From Bifidobacterium aemilianum (GTDB taxonomy: Bacteria; Actinomycetota; Actinomycetes; Actinomycetales; Bifidobacteriaceae), in NCBI RefSeq assembly GCF_003315635.1, contig NZ_PDCG01000001.1, positions 186,001 to 250,000 of the forward strand: DNA of 64,000 bases, given 5' to 3'. Under the pieces are notes generated by a model. The model was given only the letters and a program-made list of their open reading frames with translations. It was not told the DNA's origin and did no database searches. The position numbers were made by a program, and so were the translations under genes. Below, in pieces: positions 48,584-56,198 of the stretch; the stretch's first letter is position 1, and each line of letters opens with the position of its first letter.

Positions 48584-48950
48584 CGCCGTCTCCTTCCACT
48601 GCCCCGGCCAGTCTGGCGAGGGTGTTCAGGTCCATGAGCACGTACTGGTCGCCCATGCTCTTCTCTCCCGCACCGGGACGCTTGAAGACCACCATCCCGT
48701 AGTCCGCTCCCGCATTGGCGGCCTCCTGGTGGGCCTGCTCCAGCCAGTCAGCCAGGGCGAAACGCCTGTGGGCCTTGCACTCCAGGACCACGCTCCTGCC
48801 TCCGATGTACAGGCCCTTGATGTCGCCCTCGTCCTTGGTGCCATGCAGGGCCTCGCGGTGGATCATGCCCTCGGGGTCGTCGATACGGTCCCGAAAGTAC
48901 CGGACCGTCTGGGTCTCGAAGGCCGTGCCCTTGGCTTTCTGACGGCTCAT
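48576..48950 (-). CDS. PD-(D/E)xK Holliday-junction-resolvase-like nuclease
   Basis: 124 residues with KGTAFETQTVRYF near the N-terminus, DEGDIKGLYIGGRSVVLECK (the D...ExK-type core) and LADWLEQAHQEAANAGADYG, the pattern of archaeal Hjc-like and phage resolvases. It sits in the recombination block with SSB, ERF and exonuclease, and probably resolves recombination or replication branches before packaging. Confidence 0.78.
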   Translation of the reverse strand: MSRQKAKGTAFETQTVRYFRDRIDDPEGMIHREALHGTKDEGDIKGLYIGGRSVVLECKAHRRFALADWLEQAHQEAANAGADYGMVVFKRPGAGEKSMGDQYVLMDLNTLARLAGAVEGDGDE

Positions 48951-49180
48951 GCGACCACCTGCATCTCAATCGACCAATCACCCAACGGGGATGTGACCAC
49001 GCGCCACCGCAGCAAAGACCGGTCCACACGGAAGGCATCCACCTCGCCAGCGGCCAAGCTCTCGGCAATCGCCACAGCGACTGCACGACCACGGAAGGCA
49101 TGCGGGAAGATGTTCCACTCCCCCGGATGCGTCGACAGCCACCGGCAATACGCCTCGATCTGCCTCTTATCCATGCTCAT
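48947..49180 (-). CDS. small phage protein in the recombination block
   Basis: 77 residues from ATG 49180 (MSMDKRQIEAYCRWLSTHPG), GGGGGAG upstream. Overlaps its neighbours at both ends (ATGA style). Mixed alpha/beta, Trp-containing C-terminus. Unknown family. Confidence 0.6.
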   Translation of the reverse strand: MSMDKRQIEAYCRWLSTHPGEWNIFPHAFRGRAVAVAIAESLAAGEVDAFRVDRSLLRWRVVTSPLGDWSIEMQVVA

Positions 49181-49308
49181 AGGGTCTCCCCCTTCCAAAT
49201 CGCCACTTCGTCCTCCTCCTGCTTGTCCCATGTGGCCTGCAGGTATTCGATCGCCGCCTCGATCGCCTCAAGGTTCGGCGGGTCCACTGGCGGCTCAGAA
49301 TGCGTCAT
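49177..49308 (-). CDS. 43-residue acidic phage protein
   Basis: MTHSEPPVDPPNLEAIEAAI, strongly acidic, starting inside the last codons of ssb with GAGGGGG upstream and overlapping the next start by four bases. Too short to classify. Confidence 0.5.
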   Translation of the reverse strand: MTHSEPPVDPPNLEAIEAAIEYLQATWDKQEEDEVAIWKGETL

Positions 49309-49810
49309 TGGGGTCCCCCTCACCGAACTCGGCGTTGCTGCCAGCATTGCCTCCCCACGGGTCTCCTGCTGGAGCCTGGGCGTTCTGCTGGCCCCAAGCG
49401 GACGACTGCTGGGACTGCTGCTGGAAGCCATTGCCGCCACCGTTTTGGGTCTGCCTTTGCACCTGGGCGACCGCATACCTGAGACTGGGCCCGATCTCGT
49501 CCACGGTCATCTCCACCACGGTCCGGTTGGCACCGTTCTTGTCCTGATAGGAACGCTGGGAGAGACGTCCCTGGGCGATGACCCTCATGCCCTTGGACAT
49601 GCTCCGCGCCACATGGGCGGCCATGTCACGCCAGACGGAGCAGCGCATGAACAGAGCCTGCCCGTCCTCCCACTGGTTCGTGTTGCGGTTATAGGTGCGT
49701 GGTGTGCTGGCGATGGTGAAGCTCGCCACCTGGCTGCCATTGCCCACCGTCCTCAACTCAGGGTCGGCGGTCAGATTGCCGATAATCGTCAGTACAGTCT
49801 CTCCGGCCAT
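49295..49810 (-). CDS. ssb: phage single-stranded DNA-binding protein
   Basis: 171 residues: OB-fold N-terminus (TVLTIIGNLTADPELRTVGN, SVWRDMAAHVARSMSKGMRV) of about 110 residues, a Gln/Gly/Asn-rich linker and an acidic tip ending GDPNDAF that differs slightly from the usual DDIPF but would serve partner binding. Protects ssDNA in replication and ERF-mediated annealing. Start at 49810 overlaps the previous stop (TGATG). Confidence 0.92.
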   Translation of the reverse strand: MAGETVLTIIGNLTADPELRTVGNGSQVASFTIASTPRTYNRNTNQWEDGQALFMRCSVWRDMAAHVARSMSKGMRVIAQGRLSQRSYQDKNGANRTVVEMTVDEIGPSLRYAVAQVQRQTQNGGGNGFQQQSQQSSAWGQQNAQAPAGDPWGGNAGSNAEFGEGDPNDAF

Positions 49811-50325
49811 CACTCGGCCTCCTTATCCTCATATTTCGCCCTCAAGTCCCTCAGGCACATGTCCACCACCTGCTGGGCCAACGACATCTGATCGAACCCC
49901 TTGGCCTTCCCGTCGACAATCAAATCGAACAGTCCTTTGTTCCAACTGATTTTGGGATTCGCCCAGACCTCACCGGCCTCACACTCATAACCCAAGGAGT
50001 CGAATGACAGGGTGATGTAGCAGATGTTGTTCTTGTCGGTGTATGCCTTGGTGAAGGACGGGAACCCGTGCTCTTCCGTTGGTGTGAACTCACCATGGGG
50101 CTGGCAGGCCCAAACTACCGTGCAGAGCGCCATCCAGTAGCGCTTGGACAGCGGTGCCGCATCGTCACACAGATAGCACGGCATCTTCGGGATCACGTTC
50201 TCCCTGTAGTTGCGGTCGGAATAGGAGTCCAGCCCCTTGTCGATGCGGATGCCATGGCACTTCTCGCACTCATAGACACCCTGATAGTCGTTTCTGACCT
50301 GCTTCAGCACTTTGACCAGCCTCAT
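49810..50325 (-). CDS. Cys-rich phage hypothetical protein
   Basis: 171 residues with CEKC near residue 20 and CYLC near 50, a probable zinc ribbon, then a soluble domain (YITLSFDSLGYECEAGEVWA). Between SSB and ERF genes with overlaps on both sides. Function not recognised. Confidence 0.65.
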   Translation of the reverse strand: MRLVKVLKQVRNDYQGVYECEKCHGIRIDKGLDSYSDRNYRENVIPKMPCYLCDDAAPLSKRYWMALCTVVWACQPHGEFTPTEEHGFPSFTKAYTDKNNICYITLSFDSLGYECEAGEVWANPKISWNKGLFDLIVDGKAKGFDQMSLAQQVVDMCLRDLRAKYEDKEAE

Positions 50326-50570
50326 GCCTGGCCCTCCTTAAACGTCGTTTTCAGGTAAAGATTCAATGGTTTCCTGCGCTTGCGCTGTTTCGCATCCATG
50401 ACCGTCAGGTCATTGCAGGAGAAGCCATGCCATTCGGCATGGGGATACCCGTACACGCGGCCATGCGGCTCGTCCTGTCCTGCGGTACGCTCGCACTCCT
50501 CACACCAGCCGTCACCATGCGAGCATCGCCGGCACGGACAGCCATGGGCATCAGGCATCACACCCATCAC
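50322..50570 (-). CDS. small Cys-rich phage protein
   Basis: 82 residues with CPCRRC and CEEC in the first 30 residues and HGFSCNDLTV later; basic C-terminus. A zinc-binding protein is likely. Starts in the overlap with the ERF stop (ATG at 50570 or 50567). Confidence 0.6.
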   Translation of the reverse strand: MMGVMPDAHGCPCRRCSHGDGWCEECERTAGQDEPHGRVYGYPHAEWHGFSCNDLTVMDAKQRKRRKPLNLYLKTTFKEGQA

Positions 50571-51217
50571 TGCTGCGCCTCCCCTGTCTGGGGTCGACCA
50601 GATAGCTCCTCGACCAGCCTGTCGGCCTCGGCAGGGGTCAGGTTCGCGTCATCGAGACGCCCCTGGACCTCACGGCCTATGATCGAGCCGACCGTCTCAC
50701 GCTGCGCCTTGGGGTCGGTGACCCCGGTACGGACCAGCAGGCCACGGATCTCGGTGAGTTTGGCCGCCGGCACGCCCTGGAAGCGACGCTTGGCCACAAA
50801 CCCACGGGTCTGCCGCTCCTCCTGCCGTGCCGCCGCCTGCTCGGTGCCGCCCTCGTCACCCGAGGCCAGGTTGAAGGCCGAGGTGATCGCGTAGCGCTTG
50901 CAACTGGTCCACATGCCAGCATCGGCCTTCACGTCCCTGCCGGTCAGCACGCATGGATAGGACAGCAGCTCCTGGCTCTCACCGGTGCGCACGTCAACAA
51001 CCCGCACATGCACCCTGTCCCCTTCCAACGGGGTGTTCAGCCACAGGTCCTGACCCATCAGGGCATTGGACACGGTCTTGTACAGGTCGTCGATGGTGGC
51101 GTACTGGATCCTGTCCCCTCCCAGCGTCATGCCGCCAGACTTCTCCAGGCTCATGGACTCCCTGGCCTTGGCTATGCGAGCCCAGACCGAGCCCTCAGCA
51201 ATGTTCTTCTCGCTCAT
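50567..51217 (-). CDS. ERF-family single-strand annealing protein
   Basis: 216 residues. ERF signatures: YATIDDLYKTVSNALMGQDL near the start, then the conserved MWTSCKRYAITSAFNLASGD. Anneals complementary single strands made by the exonuclease encoded just upstream; used for phage recombination and concatemer formation. GGAGA precedes the ATG at 51217. Confidence 0.85.
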   Translation of the reverse strand: MSEKNIAEGSVWARIAKARESMSLEKSGGMTLGGDRIQYATIDDLYKTVSNALMGQDLWLNTPLEGDRVHVRVVDVRTGESQELLSYPCVLTGRDVKADAGMWTSCKRYAITSAFNLASGDEGGTEQAAARQEERQTRGFVAKRRFQGVPAAKLTEIRGLLVRTGVTDPKAQRETVGSIIGREVQGRLDDANLTPAEADRLVEELSGRPQTGEAQQ

Positions 51218-52062
51218 GCTTCCATCTCCTCGTATTCCCGCTCGATCTGCCACGACGTGAACGTCACCTCCTTGGGTGTCTTGTCCAGCCCGTAGCCCGC
51301 CATCCGCTGCCGCCAACCGTCGGGACTGTCCCTTTTGAAGGCGGCCAGCTCGTCCAACGCCTGGGCGATATGCTCCGAAGCCATGGACACCTCCTCACAC
51401 CCCTCCGAGAAGCGCCACACCATGAAGTCGTATGGACGTTTCTTCTCCTGCACCACGAACTCGAAACCGATAGGACCCTCGTAGCCGGTGAGCCGGTAGA
51501 GCATCATGTAGAAGGCGGCCTGGATGTGGTAGCCAAGCCGGGCAGCCACACGAGGGAAGTCCCTGGGATCGTCAGCCGTGGTCTTGTAATCACGGATGCG
51601 CAGCACCCCATCCTCATCAGGCCCATCAGGCAGCCAGTCATACTTGCCCTTGAGCGCCAACCCCGACACCGGGTCATCGGCCAGCACAGCGACCTCACCA
51701 CGGCCAGGAATGGCCTGGAAGTATGGAGCCGTCATCTTGGACATCCTGCGGGCCAGGTCCATGTCGTCCTGGGAGACCACCGTCACACCCTTGGCCTGCA
51801 AGACGGCCATCTCCTCCTTACCGGCCTTGGTACGAAGGTTGGGCTTGAGCGCCACCTCACCACCAGTGCCGAGCACCAGCCCATGAGCCAACGTGCCGAA
51901 ACTCAAAGCGGCAGAGGACACGTCCAACCCATGCTCCAGATAATCCACATAAGCCAACGGACTGACCATGAACCGCTTGAGAGCGGACTGGTCCACCGCA
52001 TCCAAGGCGAAATAATCCTTATCCGGCATCTCACGAATCTCAGCAACCATCACCCACACCAT
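51214..52062 (-). CDS. PD-(D/E)xK exonuclease (DUF3799 / RecE-like)
   Basis: 282 residues; nuclease partner of ERF. Contains the RecE/DUF3799 start QSALKRFMVSPLAYVDYLEH, GTLAHGLVLG, the catalytic GLALKGKYDWLPDG...IRDYKTTADDP, and HIQAAFYMMLYRLTG. Alternative start ATG 52050 would trim four residues. Overlaps the ERF gene by four bases. Confidence 0.88.
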   Translation of the reverse strand: MVWVMVAEIREMPDKDYFALDAVDQSALKRFMVSPLAYVDYLEHGLDVSSAALSFGTLAHGLVLGTGGEVALKPNLRTKAGKEEMAVLQAKGVTVVSQDDMDLARRMSKMTAPYFQAIPGRGEVAVLADDPVSGLALKGKYDWLPDGPDEDGVLRIRDYKTTADDPRDFPRVAARLGYHIQAAFYMMLYRLTGYEGPIGFEFVVQEKKRPYDFMVWRFSEGCEEVSMASEHIAQALDELAAFKRDSPDGWRQRMAGYGLDKTPKEVTFTSWQIEREYEEMEA

Positions 52063-52234
52063 CCCTAGATCTCTTCAACCGCTCTTGCATCAACCCGCTC
52101 TCGTAGTCCCTGAGCGTCTCCACCACACGGTCCAGCAGGCCATCAACCGCATCATCCAGGTAGTAGTCATGGCCACGCTTCGAGCAATGCGGGAACTCCG
52201 CCTCTTTAACCTGCTTGGACGTGATCGGCTTCAT
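52040..52234 (-). CDS. miniature DivIVA-like protein
   Basis: 64 residues. QVKEAEFPHCSKRGHDYYLD followed by DAVDGLLDRVVETLRDYE follows the N-terminal DivIVA/GpsB pattern (F-x-RG-Y-x-x-x-x-VD-x-LD). It lacks the long coiled coil of host DivIVA. It may bind host DivIVA or membranes and interfere with polar growth, or act as a small scaffold; both are inference. GAGG precedes ATG 52234. Confidence 0.6.
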   Translation of the reverse strand: MKPITSKQVKEAEFPHCSKRGHDYYLDDAVDGLLDRVVETLRDYESGLMQERLKRSRDGVGDGC

Positions 52235-52319
52235 CCCGCTCCACCTCCTCAGCCTGAAGACGCGCATACACACGCGGTGGCAGAAGCTCACACTCAATCG
52301 GCAAACAACCAGCACTCAT
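52206..52319 (-). CDS. 37-residue phage protein
   Basis: Starts at ATG 52319 overlapping the previous stop (ATGA) with GGGAGG upstream and runs 29 bases into the DivIVA-like gene. Sequence MSAGCLPIECELLPPRVYAR; acidic C-terminus. Unknown. Confidence 0.5.
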   Translation of the reverse strand: MSAGCLPIECELLPPRVYARLQAEEVERDEADHVQAG

Positions 52320-52543
52320 GACTGCCTCCCGTAGACCAAGCTGTCCCTGACCTCCACGAGGTCCTCAGGCCGGTAGTAGTTTTTCTTGCCAATCCGTATG
52401 GCATGCGACCCGGCCAGTTCCGCAAGCCTTTCGCCGGTGATTCCACCCAGCACTTCACAGGCCTGCTTCGTGTTGTAGAGCAGGTGACCGCTGGCAATGG
52501 CCGAAGCAGTCAGCTCAGACCTATCAACGTCCTTCTTCATCAC
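52316..52543 (-). CDS. excisionase-type HTH protein
   Basis: 75 residues with a MerR-like winged HTH: LLYNTKQACEVLGGITGERL and IRIGKKNYYRPEDLVEVRDS, the pattern of excisionases and small helix-turn-helix DNA-binding proteins. Could control excision together with the integrase 9 kb away or act as an early regulator. Confidence 0.7.
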   Translation of the reverse strand: MMKKDVDRSELTASAIASGHLLYNTKQACEVLGGITGERLAELAGSHAIRIGKKNYYRPEDLVEVRDSLVYGRQS

Positions 52544-52713
52544 TCACCTCCAATCCACGTAGCCATGCCAAGGGTCGAGACCCACAGCCAGCCGAAGGCC
52601 ACAAGATTGCCTATAGGGTGCGCGCACGCCTCATGGGACAGGAGCCACACGGCAGCCACAACGAGGGTCACCGCGTAGACGGCGAGCGCCACGGTTTGCT
52701 TGCTTCTGGTCAT
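52540..52713 (-). CDS. small two-helix membrane protein
   Basis: 57 residues with two hydrophobic segments (VALAVYAVTLVVAAVWLL and NLVAFGWLWVSTLGMATWIG). Starts in ATGA overlap with the upstream regulator, GGAGG eight bases before. Possible superinfection or host-membrane effector; not recognised. Confidence 0.6.
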   Translation of the reverse strand: MTRSKQTVALAVYAVTLVVAAVWLLSHEACAHPIGNLVAFGWLWVSTLGMATWIGGE

Positions 52714-53051
52714 GCGGCCACCTCCATGTCTGCGAGCTGGTATCTGGTGCAGGCGTTGCCGCCCTTGCTCCTGCCCTTGCGGTCCACTTCGACGACATGG
52801 CCGATGCGGGTAAGCTCCTTGAGCCTGCTCCTGATCGTGCTGTCCGCTATCGGACCACCGGACAGCTCCTCGGCCTGCTGCTTGACCCGCCACTCCTCGG
52901 ACGGGTAGTCCTTGGTGTGGCTCAGCCGCCCCAATGCCCGCAAAGTCAGTCGCTTGTACTTGGAGACATCCACGGTCTGCGCCGCCATATAGGACGTTTC
53001 GGGAGACCCAGCCCGTGTGGGCGCTGTCTCTGGTAATCTGGTTGATGACAT
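52710..53051 (-). CDS. winged-helix regulator
   Basis: 113 residues. LTLRALGRLSHTKDYPSEEW and DSTIRSRLKELTRIGHVVEV read as a winged helix-turn-helix of the type found in phage early-gene regulators and RusA-like cassettes. AAGGAA precedes ATG 53051. Confidence 0.65.
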   Translation of the reverse strand: MSSTRLPETAPTRAGSPETSYMAAQTVDVSKYKRLTLRALGRLSHTKDYPSEEWRVKQQAEELSGGPIADSTIRSRLKELTRIGHVVEVDRKGRSKGGNACTRYQLADMEVAA

Positions 53052-53135
53052 GAGATTCCTTTCTGTGTCATCGCCGCAGGTGCAACTGCGGCATTTACTT
53101 TTGTGGAAACATGCAAAGAGTGGAGCAATCACCTG

Positions 53136-53834
53136 ATGAACTCAGCAGCTTTCGTTCTGAACTTTTTCTTAAATGGCTTCGACGGGAGCGAGGGGGAACA
53201 GTTCAAATACTCCGATCTGGTAACCGCCCTTGCCGATGTCGACAACTCTCTGACCACAGCAGCCGCAAATGGCGACGAAGAAGCAAAGCTAGCCATACAG
53301 TGCATCAACGGCTTATGGGACTCTATAACCACCGAGTTCTCCCAACATCCAAGCACCGGATTCATAACCGCGAGATTCTCCCTGAACACCGAAAGCCAAA
53401 TGGCGCTACGCATAGCTGAACGCATACTTGCCGCAAAAGTCGGCGAATATTCTCCCGAGAGACGCGACAGCATCAAGAAACTCATCGAAGGCATACCGGA
53501 ACTGCTTAGCGAAATGACTTTGCCGCAAGAGTTGAAGCTGTATGTACTACGCCTCACACGAGAAGTAGAAACCGCTTTGGAAGAGTATGCGGTGACGAGC
53601 GACTTCAAGCTCGATCTCGCATTCTCCAGGCTGCAAACGTGTCTTAACACCGTGGCAGTTGTTCCAAAACCAGAAGAGGAGCAAGGAAAGTTCATTACAT
53701 TCCTGAACAATAAACTCATCCCCTGCCTCATGGCTGTGAGTCTCTTTGCGGACATTGGCTATACCGGGATTGAGACCTATCAGTTCTTTGCTCCCCGGAT
53801 TGCTCCCGTAAGTCAGCAAACGTCCGCTCAATAA
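53136..53834 (+). CDS. plus-strand accessory protein of unknown function
   Basis: About 232 residues on the strand opposite the early operon, hence probably a lysogeny gene. Helical, acidic, with a hydrophobic segment near the C-terminus (KLIPCLMAVSLFADIGYTGI). ATG 53136 is preferred (GGAG ten bases upstream) over a GTG at 53103. Base composition is more AT-rich than its neighbours. Its 3' end overlaps the convergent small gene by about 100 bases. A host-modifying or exclusion function is plausible but unsupported. Confidence 0.65.
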   Translation: MNSAAFVLNFFLNGFDGSEGEQFKYSDLVTALADVDNSLTTAAANGDEEAKLAIQCINGLWDSITTEFSQHPSTGFITARFSLNTESQMALRIAERILAAKVGEYSPERRDSIKKLIEGIPELLSEMTLPQELKLYVLRLTREVETALEEYAVTSDFKLDLAFSRLQTCLNTVAVVPKPEEEQGKFITFLNNKLIPCLMAVSLFADIGYTGIETYQFFAPRIAPVSQQTSAQ

Positions 53835-54000
53835 TCCCTGTCCGATACTCCCCAAACTCTTCAAGGGACAGACGATTAGACTCGCCATTCATGGCTTTCC
53901 GGCTGAACAATTCCTCCAGATCGGCAGTCAAGGCGAAGAAGACATCTGCAGCAGAGGTGAACTGATCACCCTGATACTTGGCTAGATTCAGCTTTGCCAT
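53728..54000 (-). CDS. small phage protein overlapping the plus-strand gene
   Basis: 90 residues (MAKLNLAKYQGDQFTSAADV) with a strong GGGGGGAGAG upstream; the central helix (SLEEFGEYRTGIIERTFADL) looks genuine. The last 35 codons lie antisense to the convergent gene. Between antirepressor and regulators in the early operon; role unknown. Confidence 0.55.
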   Translation of the reverse strand: MAKLNLAKYQGDQFTSAADVFFALTADLEELFSRKAMNGESNRLSLEEFGEYRTGIIERTFADLREQSGEQRTDRSQSRYSQCPQRDSQP

Positions 54001-54010
54001 CTCTCCCCCC

Positions 54011-54784
54011 TCACGCCGTCAACTGGTAGGAGCCGTCGAACCGGTCGGCCCACACCCTGTCGAAGAGGGGACGGTCGGCCTCCGTGTACGCGTTGACCTT
54101 GCGTATCTGACCGGACCCGGTGGTGATGTCCGCACGCTGCGGATCCCTGCCATGCTCCTTGACGTACAGCTTCTTCAAGTCCTTGCCGAACGGTCCGGCA
54201 TGACGCTTCAACCCAGTACGGCCCAGGCCCTTCTCCCGCAGATAGTCCTGCACATACAAGGGGCGGGTCTTCGGGTCCAGTTCGGGGGTCTCACCCATCT
54301 CACGGGCAATGACGATACGGGTCTTGGCTTCCAGGAAATCCGGATGCACCAGCCCCTCCACGGCCTTGAGCAATTCCACCTGCTCCAACCGGCGCAGATG
54401 CTGCGCCTTCAACAGATGCTCGTTGACCGCCACACCAGTGGAGAAGTAGGCATCCAAAGCGTCCGCGGCCTCCTGCTGGTAGGCCACGATCAGGTCACGC
54501 GCCGCCTGCGACTTCACACGGGAGGTGTCAATCGTAGCCAACCACATCGTGAACGTACGACGATCAAGAGCAACCATCTCGTAAGTCTTGCCATCAGAAC
54601 CAGTTGCGTGTATGACACACGTAACTGCCCAAGGCTGCCTCTTCAACCGTTGTATCTGACCATTTACGTCAAGGCCCAGGTTCTCGCATACTGGCTTGAG
54701 GGCCACTCGGACGCTCTCACCGTCCTTTTGCGCCTCGATTACCTGCCCCTTGAATGGGACCAGTGATAATGTTGATTCAGTCAT
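54011..54784 (-). CDS. phage antirepressor (P22_AR_N type)
   Basis: 257 residues. The N-terminal domain (VALKPVCENLGLDVNGQIQR, LKRQPWAVTCVIHATGSDGK, MVALDRRTFTMWLATIDTSR) is the P22-antirepressor N-terminal fold, seen in temperate phages where it inactivates CI repressor. The C-terminal 110 residues (RTGLKRHAGPFGKDLKKLYV) are a separate ANT-like domain. AAAGGAG precedes ATG 54784. Confidence 0.85.
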   Translation of the reverse strand: MTESTLSLVPFKGQVIEAQKDGESVRVALKPVCENLGLDVNGQIQRLKRQPWAVTCVIHATGSDGKTYEMVALDRRTFTMWLATIDTSRVKSQAARDLIVAYQQEAADALDAYFSTGVAVNEHLLKAQHLRRLEQVELLKAVEGLVHPDFLEAKTRIVIAREMGETPELDPKTRPLYVQDYLREKGLGRTGLKRHAGPFGKDLKKLYVKEHGRDPQRADITTGSGQIRKVNAYTEADRPLFDRVWADRFDGSYQLTA

Positions 54785-54859
54785 TTCAGCTCCTTTCAAG
54801 CTGGTTTGATAAGCCAGGTTGCAGCCGGGCACTTCTATTGGTTCGGAGAAAGGCTTCCC

Positions 54860-55300
54860 ATGGAATTGGTGGGTTACGTGCTGCAAGGTCTCACCGCCCT
54901 GTTCACTGGATCCACTGCGATAGCGGGCTTCTTGATGCGAAAGCGACCCCGTTGGGAAGCGTTCACCGTGTCCACGCAGCCGTTGATGCAGAGCAACCCA
55001 CGCATCTTCGTGCGCATCGACAATGTCGGCAGCGGCACGGCATACAACGTGCGCACCGGCTCCAACCACAAGAGCGAATACAAGTTCCGCAGGAAACTGC
55101 AGGACAAGCTGGCACGAGTCGATCCCGGTGAATCCATCGAGCTGGAGATCGAAGGCGTTCCCATCGACCCGAAGAACCCCTTAGCTCCTGTGCAATTCGC
55201 TTCCGACACCACCGTGGAAGTCACTTGGACCCAGCCTCCCCTCTGGAGACATCGGAAATCCCACCATTGGCTTCTGGAGAATCTTGAGGTGGACGACTAG
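54860..55300 (+). CDS. membrane-anchored beta-domain protein
   Basis: 146 residues with an N-terminal helix (GYVLQGLTALFTGSTAIAGF) and a beta-rich domain (FVRIDNVGSGTAYNVRTG, VDPGESIELEIEGVPIDPK). ATG 54860 with GGAGAAAGG upstream. It lies on the plus strand inside the minus-strand immunity block, like a lysogenic cargo gene. Its 3' end overlaps the convergent small membrane gene. Similar in layout to the decayed gene at 24537-24943. Confidence 0.65.
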   Translation: MELVGYVLQGLTALFTGSTAIAGFLMRKRPRWEAFTVSTQPLMQSNPRIFVRIDNVGSGTAYNVRTGSNHKSEYKFRRKLQDKLARVDPGESIELEIEGVPIDPKNPLAPVQFASDTTVEVTWTQPPLWRHRKSHHWLLENLEVDD

Positions 55301-55427
55301 ACCTGCTGCCAATCCTCGCCTTCAACTCCCAATACAGGTTCCATAGCCTGTAGAAGGCGCAGTACAACGGCGCAGTGCCGACAACCACAAACACCAGCAC
55401 GACCACCACCAACTTCAAATCACTCAT
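55221..55427 (-). CDS. small membrane protein of the early operon
   Basis: 68 residues: one transmembrane helix (LVVVVLVFVVVGTAPLYCAF), then a basic Arg/Ser-rich tail. AGGAGG lies seven bases upstream of ATG 55427. It starts just after the Cro-like gene and its last 80 bases are antisense to the plus-strand gene. Confidence 0.6.
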   Translation of the reverse strand: MSDLKLVVVVLVFVVVGTAPLYCAFYRLWNLYWELKARIGSRSSRPPQDSPEANGGISDVSRGEAGSK

Positions 55428-55441
55428 ATCCACACCTCCTC

Positions 55442-55693
55442 TCACGCCGTCAACTGGTGGTCAGAAACACAAAATGAGTCAGGAAGCATAGAAAGCGGGC
55501 TTACTTGCAGACAATCCGCGTAGGTTGCAACCTGTCCGATTGAGATTGAGGACTTTCCTTCCAACTGCCTGCGGAGAGTCACGTAGGGGGTACCTGATTG
55601 GTCTGAAAGCCACTTGACTGAGCGGCAAGAGGCTTTCAGAGCGGCGATTATCTTGCATGCCGCCTGCTTTGTGACGCTTTCTTGATTAACCAT
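55442..55693 (-). CDS. Cro-like HTH regulator
   Basis: 83 residues; helix-turn-helix in VKWLSDQSGTPYVTLRRQLE and SISIGQVATYADCLQVSP, typical of small phage Cro/C.repressor-like proteins. First gene of the leftward early operon, divergent from the CI-like repressor. No Shine-Dalgarno is present; the promoter -10 ends seven bases before ATG, so the mRNA may be leaderless. Confidence 0.8.
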   Translation of the reverse strand: MVNQESVTKQAACKIIAALKASCRSVKWLSDQSGTPYVTLRRQLEGKSSISIGQVATYADCLQVSPLSMLPDSFCVSDHQLTA

Positions 55694-55786
55694 ACGGTTA
55701 ATCTAATCACCGTTTGGATATACTGTCAAGTTAAATAACGGTCTATTTGGTTAATATATCCCCCGTATAGTGCTATCATAAAAACC
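55694..55786. promoter_or_regulatory. immunity-region control: divergent promoters and operators
   Basis: AT-rich 93 bases between the Cro-like and CI-like genes. Leftward promoter: TTGACA, 17-base spacer, TTAGAT ending seven bases before the Cro-like ATG. Rightward -10 candidates TATAGT (55766-55771) and TATCAT (55774-55779), the latter eight bases before the CI ATG. Candidate operator halves: CGGT...ACCG and ACCGTT...AACGGT, and GGTTAAT repeated near 55690 and 55749. Confidence 0.65.
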
Positions 55787-56179
55787 ATGACTGAATATGG
55801 AGACCACTTCGCCAAAGCGATAGCAGAAGAATTGCGCGCCCAGAAGGCTCGCACCGGAAAAACCAATGACGAATTGGCGGAAGCCGTCGGAGTCAGTGCC
55901 GTGACCGTACTACGGTACCTACGCGGCCAACGCCAAATTCCCATAGACGTGTTCGGAGACCTGTGCAACGCCCTCGGAGTCAGCGCAGCCAATATAACGG
56001 CAGCGGCCTTCGATACAGCACAAAAGGCTCGAGACGAGAAACTGGATCCATCACAACTGTCTGAAGACGAGAAGCATCGCATCATGAAGAAAAAAATTGC
56101 AGAGAAGGGACTTGGACTTGCAGCCAACGACGACCCAAACAAGTTCATCGAAATGGAACACGAAGACGAGAGCGCTTGA
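55787..56179 (+). CDS. CI-like phage repressor (XRE family)
   Basis: 130 residues. HTH: TNDELAEAVGVSAVTVLRYL followed by RGQRQIPIDVFGDLCNALGV. A charged C-terminal tail (SEDEKHRIMKKKIAEKGLGL) replaces the usual LexA-type peptidase, so control is probably by the ImmA-like protease encoded next, as in ICEBs1 and phage phi105-type systems, or by the antirepressor. No Shine-Dalgarno before the ATG. Confidence 0.85.
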   Translation: MTEYGDHFAKAIAEELRAQKARTGKTNDELAEAVGVSAVTVLRYLRGQRQIPIDVFGDLCNALGVSAANITAAAFDTAQKARDEKLDPSQLSEDEKHRIMKKKIAEKGLGLAANDDPNKFIEMEHEDESA

Positions 56180-56198
56180 CACTGCACTACTGGCCCAT

